Part shown: piece by piece, positions 1 through 9,742 of the stretch | How the letters are laid out: the number at the start of each line of letters is the position of its first letter | Position numbering within the stretch: position 1 is the stretch's first letter | Origin: Erythrocercus mccallii | Lineage: Eukaryota > Chordata > Aves > Passeriformes > Dicruridae | NCBI GenBank assembly: GCA_013397435.1 | Contig: VZRG01000030.1 | Span: 825,477-889,476, forward strand | Direction of reading: 5' to 3' | DNA: 64,000 bases | Program-made: the position numbers and the translations under genes | The notes under the pieces: model-generated | What the model saw: the letters and a program-made list of their open reading frames with translations, nothing else | Database searches by the model: none | What the model was told of the DNA's origin: nothing

Positions 1-265
1 CCCATTGCCTCTTGTCCTATTGTCTGGCATCAGCAAGAAGAGCCTGACTGCATCCTCTTGGCACCCCACCTTCGGATACTTAGAGACACCAATGGGTTCC
101 CCTCCCAGTCATCTCCTTTCGAGGCTGAGCAGGCCCAGCTCCCTCAGCCTGGAGAGATTCTCCAGTCCTCTGAACAACTTTGTAGCCCTCTGCTGGACCC
201 ACCCCTGAAGCTTTATGTATTTCTTGTACAAATGAGCCCAAACAATGGTGCCACCTCATCCAATT
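1..265 (-). mobile_element. CR1 LINE fragment, cut by window edge
   Basis: Read on the plus strand, the order of blocks (a stretch like 'cccattgcctcttgtcc', then 'tcctcttggcaccccacc', 'gaggctgagcaggcccag', 'ctccctcagcctggag', 'gtagccctctgctggac') is that of the complement of the 3' part of avian CR1, so the element lies on the minus strand. Similarity fades through 'gagcccaaacaatggtgcc' and stops near 265. The CR1 3' terminus is not visible and must lie left of position 1. CR1 is the main non-LTR retrotransposon of birds and moves by target-primed reverse transcription, usually leaving 5'-truncated copies without target duplications. Substitutions are scattered throughout, so this is an old, dead copy. 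The family call is from memory of the consensus. Confidence 0.85.
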
Positions 266-3200
266 GAAGACCTAAAGTCACATTACAGAAGGCATTTTCC
301 CTTTCTTTTGTGGAAATTTGGAAAGCCAACTCAGGCGACAGCCAGGAGCTGGGAGCCATGTTCAGCTGAAAGATGGAAGAGAGGAGAGAGGGAAAGCTGG
401 AGGGACTTTCTCCTCATCTGCCTGGGTATTCTGGAGCATCTTCCTCTTCCTCACAGCCTCCTTCTTCAGCCACTTAAGGTTTGGAAATGAGAAATACTAT
501 TTTGGGGAGCAAAAACAAGGTATGAGTTTTTTAGCTTGGGTGTTCTGCCCAAATCCATCTTAAGAAGTCATCAAGCATCTTGTGAACATAAACCCCCTAA
601 AAGACTGATTCAGGCACTTCCTCTGCCTCTTACTCCTGCTCTCCCTCCTCTATATTTCTGCTTTCTCTCCTTGGAATATCAGCTTCAGTGGTTCCTAGCC
701 TCCAATCCCAGTCTCACTCTATAGGAATGCAATTCATTCCCTGCACACATTTTTTTGAGGTCAGCTATAAGATGCTTCAAAACTGATTCTGAGTTCTCTC
801 TGAGCATTCTACAGTCATTTAATTCAGTCTATTTTTCCCCTGGGTTCATATGGGAAGCCCTAGCATGCCATCCCTAAACCTAAGAAGGTGGTGCTGGCCA
901 GAAGAAGACAGAGGTAGCCCTGTTGTTTTAGTTTGGTTCAGTTCAGTGCAGTTAGCTTTATAATCCTCGTGTACTCATGTTGCAGTTTCACATATGTCCT
1001 GTATGAGTTTCCCCTTGGCAGAAACAATGGACACTGTTGGTTGTTAAGCAGTTGACATACTGGAACTCAGCCAGAGCTGTGTGTAATTTGTGGATAAATG
1101 ATCTATAGGTTATGTCACATTCTTCTGCAGTGTTCTGAAAGGACAGTGAAAGGCCCAGCTCATGGCATCAATACTGGCCAAAATCCATCTGACACCTAAT
1201 AAAAGCCATGTTCTAAAAATTCTGTGTTTGGCCTGAAAGAGATAAATCAGTTAATGCAACAACCTATGAACAGTATTTCTGGATGAAAGACCTGACTAAA
1301 GTATAAATCACTAGAGCTTCTGATGATGGTACTAATTCAGGAATAGCAATCTATTTTCATGGAAGAGAGTTCATGGGAATAACAAAGGTTTATATTTTAG
1401 GACACAGGCTGCCTTCAAGCTTAAGCAAGGCTTGTGGAATGAATGTCTTATTTTTGTACAGCCTGCTGGGATGACAAAATCCAAAACCCTTGGCCAACAA
1501 AGATTTACTTCCAGGGAGGGATATGGAACCAGTTCTGCTGGCACAATTCCCATGAGACAAAAGCTGTCATTCAGGGAAGTGGTGCCAGGAGCCAAAAGAC
1601 AATCTCCTTTTTTTCACTTCTATTTGCAGGGTGTGTAGGAGAGTGACTTTGCCAATACAGATATTAGAAAAACTCCTGGAGAGAACAGTTGTTATCCCAA
1701 GAGATGGGCATGGAGGCACAGCACCTTTTCAAATTTATCCTTTCACATTTTGTTTTACTACTTTACTACTTTATCTTTTTTTACTACTTTGCCCTGGATT
1801 TTGCCCCAAGTTTTGGCAGTGTTTACACATTAATTATTCTTTTCAGTCAGGAAAGGTCCAGCAAGATTCTCCAGAGAGGGCTCTGCCCCTCTAAAACTTC
1901 TCTTTTGATTTTCTATCCGCTCGGTGAGTGGTACTTGCAGTATCATTTACTCATCCACAAGTTGGTACTTGATGTATTTGATCTAACAAGTGCTTTATCT
2001 ATTCAATGTCCTGTTGAAAAGGTCTCCTGAGTCCTTTCCAGACCTCTGAGACACAAATATTTAATATAAAGCAGAATATACATGACTGGTTTTGGGAATA
2101 TTTTGTGACACTACTGCTCATTATATGTGGCCTATGCCAAAAACTCCCTTATTTTAATATTTTTTTCATAAATCATCATCTGCCGTTATGCATCTACTTT
2201 GCTTCATGAATGTGTAATGAATGGTCTCTGGGTTAGACTGAATTTGACTTTTGTAACTCATTAATATCCAAAGTGTGGTAAGAGGAGAACAATACTTAAA
2301 AATAATTCCTCTGGCTCAGAAAAATATTGAAAAGGATGTAGAGGTTTAAAAAATTGTTTTCTTAATTTAATAGATATTTCAGAATTGTGAAGCAAAAATT
2401 TTCCATGCAAAATAGAATAAATAATATAGTATGCAATATGTAGCTGTGTGTCCACTTGAATAAAAAATATAAAATTACAGAATAAATATCATGTTGTTTT
2501 CTAAATCACATGAAAATACAGGTCTTGGACAGCAAAGTGTACTAGCTTGTATGTTCCCTGGATGAATTAACCCAGTTTACCTAAACCACCTGTCATACAA
2601 GACAAGGTAAAGCTTTGTTGGACCAGGCTTACCTAGGCAGAGTCAACCTTCTCCTTCCAGCCCTGTCCCCTAACTTAATTTTTGATTCTTTTTTTTTTTG
2701 TTTTTCCTGTTAGGCTTGATTTTATCCTTTTCTTTTTTTTCTTTCTTTTTACTTTTTCCTTTTTTTTGCCCCAAGATCACTTATGGAATAAAGAGCTTGA
2801 ATGGTTTTGCAATTCAACTCTTGTTCCTGTCCCTCGGCATTCTAACATTACAATACCTTGGTACACTGAGTGGTTATGAGATTTTTGTGATCCAGTGAAT
2901 TAAAAGGATATTTTTCTTCCCTTGAAGTAAGGTTTCCTGTTTCTTCTGTGGACCTTTCAATATCTTGTAGGATCACTACCATGGGATAGTACTACAAGTA
3001 ATCACCTTTGCAGTGTGTTAGATGCAGTCCATCAATATCTTGGCCCTTGTTAATCCTCTCAGACAGTTCCTAAGCTGCAAGACTGAGATCAGAACTGAAA
3101 CCTGGAAACAAGACAGTCAATAGTTTCATACTATTCTTTTGGTATCTGTAGAGATGTAAACATAGGCCCATATTAGAAAACAACCCTTCTGTAGTCTAAA

Positions 3201-3417
3201 ATGCCCTTGCCTTCAAAGACACATCTCAAAGTATCCATTATTCCATTTTTGTTTACAGGCAGCAACAAAGAATTAAAAATCCCTCCAAAGAATGGGCTAC
3301 TTGTGAAAGTAGCACAGAGAAGAGCACCACAGACTCAATACCTTTGTACTTCAAAGAGACTTATGTTTTCCCAGCCTGAAGGAGCGGCCCCCACCCGTAG
3401 CAGCCCCTTATCTGTTG
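266..3417. other. Unannotated noncoding stretch
   Basis: No gene, RNA or family-level repeat recognised. Short open frames on both strands (for example around 1689-2030) lack any domain and have chance-like composition. The only distinctive feature is a pyrimidine-rich tract near 2685-2770, listed separately. The 3250-3417 part just upstream of the LTR is somewhat richer in GC but matches nothing I know. Confidence 0.5.
2685..2770. repeat. Pyrimidine-rich (T/C) tract
   Basis: About 85 bases are almost all T and C on the plus strand with several runs of eight or more T. It is a low-complexity tract and probably explains the hydrophobic-looking open frames read across it (2682-2898). Confidence 0.85.
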
Positions 3418-3587
3418 TGTGTTGGTTTGGGCTGGGGTTGAGTAGATTTTTGTCACAGTAGCTGGTATGGCACTATGTTTAGAATTTGAGTTATCTGGAA
3501 ACAGGACTGTCCTAGGTTAAAATGTATGTATTCTATCACCATCTTCAGGGGCTGTTAAAAAAACAGGTGTGGCAGTATCTCCCTTAT

Positions 3588-3715
3588 CTTCTGTTAATGG
3601 ACCCATCAATGTTGTGCTGCATGACTCATAGAGAACTCCCTCCAGGAGCTATCTCTGTTAATGGGCCGTCAAGCACTCACTGCATGACTCATAGAGTGAT
3701 ATCAGCCCATTGTGA
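3588..3715 (+). promoter_or_regulatory. Tandem duplicated U3 unit with two AP-1-like sites
   Basis: Two units of about 64 bp lie head to tail in the U3 of the nested LTR. 'ctgttaatgg' occurs at 3591-3600 and 3655-3664, and a 16-base block, 'tgcatgactcatagag', at 3618-3633 and 3681-3696. Each 16-base block contains TGACTCA (3622-3628 and 3685-3691), the consensus for AP-1 (Fos/Jun) binding. The related LTR at 34.3 kb has one diverged unit without a TGACTCA. Enhancer duplication is common in active retroviral LTRs. Function here is inferred from the motif only. Confidence 0.7.
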
Positions 3716-3755
3716 GATGCTCTGCCCAGGGGGAGGAGCCAAGCATTCCCACCTG

Positions 3756-3763
3756 GATATAAG
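3756..3763 (+). promoter_or_regulatory. TATA box of nested LTR
   Basis: GATATAAG lies about 225 bp upstream of the AATAAA, in the position expected for the U3/R promoter of the nested LTR. Confidence 0.7.
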
Positions 3764-3980
3764 CTGGGATTTGGGACAGCATAGTGGGGCTTTTTACCCA
3801 CTGGATTCCCAAAGGACCAGAGCTACTAGACCTTTCTACAGGATTACTGCTTCAATAAGACTACATTCATCTGGACTGCTACCATCACCCTAACGGGGTG
3901 TCAGGTTGTATTCTGACTCTGTCAGTGGGGTTTTTTTGTACTATTGCATTTATTTTATTTTACTTCTTTCTTTTCTTTTT

Positions 3981-3986
3981 AATAAA
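3981..3986 (+). terminator. Poly(A) signal of nested LTR
   Basis: A canonical AATAAA follows a long T-rich tract (3951-3980). It sits about 50 bp before the 3' end of the LTR, which fits an R/U5 boundary. Confidence 0.75.
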
Positions 3987-4217
3987 TTGTATTACTGACT
4001 GGGAGTCTCTCACTGGTTTTGCTTTCAAACCAGTACAAGGGCTAATAACACAGGGATGTTGTAGTTCTTGCTGAGCAGGAGTTTCACTGAGTGGAGGCCT
4101 TTTCTTCCTCAGCAAGTCGGCTGAGGATGCACAGGGAGTTGTACAGGGATACAGCCAGGACAGCTGACCCCAAGTGACCAAAGAGATATTCTGTAACATA
4201 TGGCATCACCTTCAGCA

Positions 4218-4223
4218 TATAAA
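4218..4223 (+). promoter_or_regulatory. TATA box of outer ERVL LTR
   Basis: TATAAA within 'cagcatataaagctggg', a conserved block of avian ERVL LTRs as I remember them. Confidence 0.7.
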
Positions 4224-4517
4224 GCTGGGAAAAGAAGGAAGATGGGGGACATTTGGAGTGATGGCATTTGTGTTCCCAAGTAATTCTTTCTGCTTTCCTG
4301 AGGACGGCTGAACACCTGTCTGCCCATGGAAAGTAGTGAATGAATTCCTTGGTTTGCTTCGCTTGCTTGTGTGACTTTTGCTTTACCCACTGAACTTTCT
4401 ATCTCAACCCACAAGTATTCTCACTTTTGCTTTCGTATTTTCTCCCCCATTCTGGCAGGTGGAAGTGAGCAAGCGGCTGTGGGGGACTTAATTACCAAGT
4501 GGAATTAAACCACCCCA

Positions 4518-7500
4518 CCATAGAACAGTCTGCTGAAAAAGGTAATGCTGTTTTTGGAAACAAATGTGTCTGGTTCAAATGGAAATGTTGTGCACTGTTT
4601 TTCATGATTTTATTTCTGAAAACTTACTAATCACTTGATAAAAAAAATCACAGTTTTTAGGGGAGACAGATGATAGGAACACCTTGATTTTGTTGCCATT
4701 TCACATATCCATTTGACATAACTCAAAACTACCATCTCTGGGACAGCCAGAACACAGCCTGCAAGAACTGTGCGGACAATCATCAGCATTAGTGACTCTA
4801 ATCCATGAAGCAATGCTTTGCCATGGGCACTTAACGAGTCAGTTGTAGGAAGACAATGTCACTGGTTATATTGCTAGAGGGTGGTGGATGCACAGCCCTC
4901 AGCTCTCCTATACTTTTGGAGAACTCAGAAGCATGCTTGAGCCCCAGAAGAGGTTAGCAGCAGCAGGAGAGGACAGCAGGAATGCCAAGCTGCTGCTGAG
5001 TGCTCTTGAGCCATGATTTCCTCTTGGACCCACCTACATACCTGTCCTCCCACAGAGTTCAGGTATGGACTTTCTTCTTATTTCCAGTAAAGGAAATGGC
5101 TGCAGGCAGAAATGTATTCATAAACATAAGCTTTAGTCCTCAGCTCCCTCCTGAACTGACTGTTCTTATGACTTCTTCCTGCAAGACCTCTGCTGTCCAT
5201 TCTCTCTTTCTCTTGCCTCAAAGAAAATCTCAATGTTTTATACTTCTGAGTTAATGAGTCAGCCTGCCTGACCTGACTGTCAGGATGAATCAGCAGTTAG
5301 TTCTGCACCTCCATGCCATACTGATGCTCTCTCTCAAGTGGATTTGGCATCGTTTAATAACATTTTTTTCTGTATTAGTTTGGAGGAGATTCTCTCATAC
5401 CTTAGAAGTGTGAGTTAATTAATGCTGTTTCACTTAAGGTGGGTCTCGTAGTCCAGCTTCAGCCTAGGTACAAGATGGATTTTCTTCTTTGTAATATCCT
5501 CCATTAGCAGCTACTGCTTGATGGGTAACTTTTTCTATTCTTTTGCATCCTCTGTAAAGAGGATTCCAGAGTGGAAGCCTACATTCAAAACAGATTCCAA
5601 ATATAAATTCCATGTACATTTATTAGCGAACATATATAAAATTAAAACTTAAATACTAGCAACTCACATCCATACCTGCATTTATTATAATTAATGAGAA
5701 TATTTATATTAAATAACCATTAGTATCACTGTAGTGTGAACTTGTGAACTGTTAAAGACAAATCTCTGAACTAGGTAATTCAGGAGTTATGGAGTCCTGG
5801 ATCTGAATCTGCAAATGTTTTGAGTAAGTTAAAAAGCTATATACTCTTCTGCAACTGCAAGGATAATATTTTCTGCATTTTTATTTGTTTAGTTACTTAA
5901 ATTCAGTGGCTAATTTATTCATAGCTGAGAAAATTTTGGCGGCTGAAAAATGGGATAGCTTATTATCCCTCTTCCAATCCATAAATATAAATGAGGTGTA
6001 ACAGGATGAGATCTGGTAGTTCTAAAATCATGACAGACATGATGATCAGAAACTATTAGTACAATTTGTTAACTGCGGACAGTGCTTCCTTTGTTTAATG
6101 AATCAATTAGTTTCAAAACTCATTTCAATAAATGGATGTTTTGCCTAAGTAACTAGCTATTTAAGGTGGTTTAATTTAACTAAAACAAACAACTTTATAA
6201 AGCTAGGTTTGCACTTTTAATTGATTTGCAGATTCCATCCAACTGCATATTGACAAGAAACACAAATATGAGCATTCTCCTAAGAAGGTAAATAATAAAT
6301 GTATCTATCACCATTTTTCTAAATCACTTTTTAATCATAATCCAACTAAATATATATCATGCTATACCCTGACTAAATGCATGTAATATATTCACCTCAA
6401 TAAAATAAGTACTTTATTTTGCAGACAAGCTGTATTTAGGTGAAAATCAACACCCTCCCATGGTTACTAATCAGGAGTGTTCAATATTCCTTCAGGAAGG
6501 TGACTAATAAGTAAAAATGCAAACCAAGATTAAAATTGATTATTTAAAACTAATTTTACTGTTTTCTGGTTTAAACTATGATTAAATTGGTAATCCACAG
6601 TAGTCAACTCCTGCTTTCTATTAGAAACACTGCTTTAATTGTTTTTCTGTGGCGGAATATATCACAAATGAAGAAAAAAAAAATCTCTTGTGACAATCTA
6701 TCTTGTGGGGAAATTTTGAAGCACAAAGGATCCTTTTACTGTACTAGGGAAATTTTCCAGACTGGAAGTTAGTGGTTAAGCATCGCTTAGGATTGGCACC
6801 AATCCAACATGATATCGTTATGCTGTAGACTTCTAGTTAATTGTAACCCAACTTAAAGATCATTTACATGTATGTAATTCCGTAATTACTTAGAGCTCTT
6901 TGTAACATTAATATAACATCCTGCAATATTATTCACATTCCTCTCATTACCATGGATGCTTACAAATACCATTGTGTATGGAAAGCTGCCAACTCCACTT
7001 AAACCACTGAATTTTCAGTCCATCATTCAATTTTCTTGGCATACATTCACAAAATAGAGGCATTTTCAAGGAGCAAATGATGGTAACCTGCATTGTACTG
7101 CTTGAAAGAAAAACCTCTTTCATCTCAGCTGTCCCCTGATCATCTCTATAAGATAATCTCTTCAACATCCCTTCTCCCCTTTCCTCTTGCTCTTGTGAAG
7201 TGAAAGGCAGCCAAAATCTTGCCATTTAAGGACTGAAGTGACACCTCTGAAGATTGTTGAAGATGGTGACCACCTATAGACCCACCTAATAACAACAATA
7301 TGGTTAATAGAAATTCAAAATTACTGTCAGAGTCTTGAAAATAGTAAAAATGTATGGGGTGAGTATCCCATTGAGATTTCAGCTCCCTTCCTCATGTTGC
7401 TCAGTGAAGCCATGAAAATGCTTTATCAAGTAGAGGTTCTTCATATGGAAGACATTGAAAACACAATACATAAAAGAGGTAAGTTTAGCATACTCCAAAG

Positions 7501-8772
7501 AGGCAAAATAAACCTCAATGCATCTCTGTTGTGTGTGGAGTGGAGGACACATTAAATGAAGAAGGTACAGTACCCATATCGTACATAGACCCATATCATG
7601 CCTGCCCTTTTGCCCTGTCTTTTCTCTGGTGGGGCTTGGACACAGCAAAATTTTGTTATGTGGAACCTTTTACTTCTCTGTCCAAAACTCACACAGGGGT
7701 CCGCAGAGACCTCAGTACCATTGCGCTCAGGTGCTGCAAGAACAAACTACTACCTGCTACTATTCCATGGGTATTCTTCTTTTTCCTGGTAGCTAGCCAG
7801 CCTTGGAGAGAGACTTGCATCTTGGCTTTTCTTGAACAGAACAGAGTAAAAGAGAATGCTTGAATGTTGGGGAAAAGAACACAGTATCAAAGTGTCCCAG
7901 TATTTTTCCCGTTGCTCCCAGCAAATGATCAGGGGTCTTGCATCAACCACAGAGAAATCACTGAAGTAATATCAGAGCTATTATGAGCTATATGTCATGA
8001 GCTCCCACTCCATCACAGCCATCTGTACCAAAACTGTACTTAAACTACCCCTTCATTACATCAATCCCTCTTCTACATGGATGAACATCTCCTACTTTGT
8101 AGGAGACAGTTCCTCTTAAACAAGGACTCAGATGCAATTCACAGAAGCAAAAAAAGTGGATATTACACCCTGGATACTAGCTGCCTTAAATTTTCAGTAA
8201 AAATTATTAACATTTAAGTAATCTTGCCCTCTAGGCCATACACAACTGCACTTGAAAGCCAAGTAAACAAGAGACTGCTCCACAATTTGCATCTGAATAC
8301 AAGGAAAGACTAGCATGTGATCTCTGCAGCTCTGTGCTGGTGATATTTAATTTTTAGAGTTGCAGAAAGAGGCATTTTTGTCCACATACGCTTATAGCCC
8401 AGTCTGGGTCATAAATCAAAAGGCAGCCCCAAATGTCCTTCGCAATGCTATTCAGATGGGTCTAATAAAAACAGTAATGGCTTTTGCAATGATCTGTCTT
8501 GGTGTATAAGAAACAGAAATGTTTCTGAAAGTCCTGTATGTGTCTTACCATATCTAAGAAAAAATTCAGACTAGGAGCTATTCTATGCAAACTAGCTTAT
8601 CCCCAGAAAATTCTGCTTTTTCCTCTGTCTCTTCTACCTTCGTATCTTCAGTCTAATGTTTAATAGAAATCTAAAAGAAAACTGGAATTCTCCTCTGATA
8701 CGAAATTCTAGTATTTTGATACTTGATTTGTGTATAAATATCTAAGGGGTGGACAGGAACAATTAAAAAAAA
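4518..8772. other. Unannotated noncoding stretch, partly very AT-rich
   Basis: No gene, RNA or classified repeat recognised. 5580-6500 is notably AT-rich with non-repetitive composition (see the entry at 6090-6280). Frames at 6947-7225 and 7379-7863 show no protein features. The remainder looks like ordinary intronic or intergenic DNA. Confidence 0.5.
6090..6280. other. Candidate conserved noncoding element (weak)
   Basis: The stretch has dense homeodomain-type cores without being a simple repeat: 'atcaattagttt', 'ggtttaatttaac', and 'cttttaattgatttgcagatt' spread over 6100-6240. Such composition is seen in vertebrate developmental enhancers, but AT-rich DNA produces these cores by chance. 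Conservation cannot be judged here. Confidence 0.15.
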
Positions 8773-9034
8773 GGGAGACAGTGGTGCCTAGCAGGAGGAA
8801 AAGAAGCAATTGACACAAAATTACAGACAGGAAATTCAATGAAAAGAGTTTACTGTTGAGAGTGGTCAAACACTCACTGGCACAGGTTTCCCAGACAAAC
8901 TGTGGAGTTTCCAGCCTCAGATATGTTCAATATCCAACTGAATGTTGCCTTGAACAACTTCTTTAACCTGGACCCTATTTCTGAGCAGAGACCTCTAAAG
9001 GTCTCTCCCAGCTTCACCTGCTCCATGATTTCAG
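8773..9034 (+). mobile_element. CR1 LINE 3' end
   Basis: Blocks appear in CR1 plus-strand order: 'cagtggtgcctagcagg', 'aagaagcaattgacacaaa', 'gagtggtcaaacactcactgg', 'cacaggtttcccagac', 'gacctctaaaggtctctccc', then a decayed terminal 'ctccatgatttcag' in place of the tandem ATTCTRTG-type tail. About 260 bp, strongly 5' truncated, no coding sequence. The 3' end lies roughly 40 bp from the CpG-rich element that follows. Confidence 0.85.
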
Positions 9035-9224
9035 TCTCAGCAAGTTTTAAAGGCAACAGAGCAAAATATTCCACTGCGAGATTTACAGTCGAAATAATCA
9101 TGTCAGTATTCTTGCTCGGAAGTAGTCTGGTTTGTCGAATGTAACCGATAAATTTGTTTTCAAATCTTTTTGGTATTATATTATAATTATCCCTTTACTT
9201 GTCATTATCTTGGTGTTATAAATG

Positions 9225-9246
9225 AAAAATCGTTAATCCGATTTTT
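9225..9246 (-). other. Perfect hairpin downstream of the poly(A) signal
   Basis: AAAAATCG at 9225-9232 and CGATTTTT at 9239-9246 pair perfectly over 8 bp with a 6-base loop. On the minus strand it begins about 17 bases after the AATAAA, at or near the expected cleavage site. Confidence 0.7.
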
Positions 9247-9263
9247 AATGAAAATGAAATAAA

Positions 9264-9269
9264 TTTATT
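9264..9269 (-). terminator. Poly(A) signal of CpG-rich element
   Basis: The plus strand shows TTTATT, i.e. AATAAA on the minus strand, about 155 bp downstream of the TATA box. This gives a plausible R region of roughly 150 nt. Confidence 0.65.
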
Positions 9270-9323
9270 GATTACAGTTCGGATAAAATTTGGAAAATAG
9301 AAAAGCAAGCCGTGAACCAAAGT

Positions 9324-9401
9324 CCAAAGTGCCGGCCTGGGAACCGGCACTTGGTGGAACAGCGTTTCGGTGTCCGAAAGGGACCCTCCTGTCTGCTCCA
9401 C
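9324..9401 (-). ncRNA. Structured R-region-like hairpin cluster
   Basis: Three helices fit within 78 bases. Stem A pairs 9393-9401 with 9354-9362 (9 bp including one G-U pair if transcribed from the minus strand; an A-C mismatch if from the plus strand). Stem B, enclosed by A, pairs 9365-9370 with 9374-9379 (TTTCGG/CCGAAA, 3-base loop). Stem C, next to A, pairs 9344-9354 with 9324-9335 (11 bp with one bulged base, loop of 8). With the TATA box at 9424-9431, transcription would start near 9395-9400, so the cluster would be the 5' end of the RNA, where retroviruses often keep structured leaders. It is not claimed to be an independent RNA gene. Confidence 0.5.
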
Positions 9402-9423
9402 GAAATGTGTTTTGTGCTGTGTG

Positions 9424-9431
9424 TTTTTATA
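9424..9431 (-). promoter_or_regulatory. TATA box of CpG-rich element
   Basis: TATAAAAA on the minus strand is preceded by 'accccg' and, further upstream, by a CACCCCCGCC box (plus-strand 9453-9464), which resembles a Sp1/KLF site. Confidence 0.65.
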
Positions 9432-9742
9432 CGGGGTTTAGTAGCCTGTGGCGGGGGTGAACAATGAAGGTAAATGGCTTCTTTTGGTAGGTTAAAGCTT
9501 TCCCAGAATTAAACAATGTAGTATCAGTGCGTCTGGGTGTTCCCTGGGTTTGGAACAGAAACAGTCGTTATGGCTAAAAAGACGATGTTTTCGCTATACA
9601 AAAGGCTTGATAGCTGTTCCTGGCTGATTATAGTCCAACTATTAAAGTTAAGTGTTCGATTTGAGCTGCTCTGGGACGAGTCATTCACACTTCTGCTGGC
9701 GGAATGGAGAGGCCGTAGCTTTGCTGGGACACAATAGCCGTC

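Larger units (their letters stand above)
3508..4037 (+). mobile_element. Solo LTR nested inside the ERVL LTR
   Basis: This 530-bp element begins TGTCCTAGG and ends CAGTACA (TG...CA termini). It is flanked by a 5-bp duplication with one mismatch: AGGAC at 3503-3507 and AGGGC at 4038-4042. Removing it rejoins the two halves of the surrounding ERVL LTR. It carries a TATA box (3756-3763), a canonical AATAAA (3981-3986) and a tandemly duplicated U3 unit (3588-3715). It shares ordered blocks with the LTR at 34345-35096, such as 'cccattgtgagatg' and 'tcatctggactgct'. A 5-bp duplication fits class III (ERVL-like) integration. No retroviral genes remain. The family is one I associate with passerines, from memory. 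Confidence 0.88.
3418..4517 (+). mobile_element. ERVL-type solo LTR, interrupted by a second LTR
   Basis: The left piece (3418-3507) opens with TGTG and a 'ggtttgggctgggg' block followed by 'gtagctggtatgg', as in common avian ERVL LTRs. The right piece (4043-4517) resumes with 'taataacacagggatg' and carries a TATA box (4218-4223), a 'gatggcatttgtgttcccaa' block and a terminal 'ttaaaccac' block. Without the insert the LTR is about 570 bp, close to the family norm. The poly(A) signal expected near 4389 is degraded ('actgaa' where I expect ATTAAA). No internal gag/pol sequence flanks it, so it is a solo LTR. I could not identify a convincing target duplication, and the right edge is good to a few bases only. 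Confidence 0.85.
9072..9742 (-). mobile_element. CpG-rich LTR-like element (family unrecognised)
   Basis: This segment holds roughly 25 CpG dinucleotides in about 670 bp, while the flanks have almost none, so it looks like a young or protected insertion. Read on the minus strand it has LTR architecture: a CACCC/GC-type box (around 9453-9464), a TATA box (9424-9431), a highly structured stretch where R would lie (9324-9401), AATAAA (9264-9269), and a hairpin at the expected cleavage site (9225-9246). A candidate 5' end, TGTGTCCCAGC, sits at 9733 reading leftward. I found no clear target duplication, so both edges are approximate, and the left edge is set only by where CpGs begin. No tRNA primer site or gag/pol sequence was recognised. 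It may be a solo LTR of a class I avian ERV or another element type. Confidence 0.55.

Noticed and set aside
2682..2898. Hydrophobic, membrane-like open frames
   Set aside because: Phe/Leu runs come from the pyrimidine tract, not from a transmembrane gene.
9216..9401. 61-codon minus-strand frame inside the CpG-rich element
   Set aside because: It coincides with the hairpin cluster and poly(A) region. RNA structure and LTR signals explain the segment better than coding.
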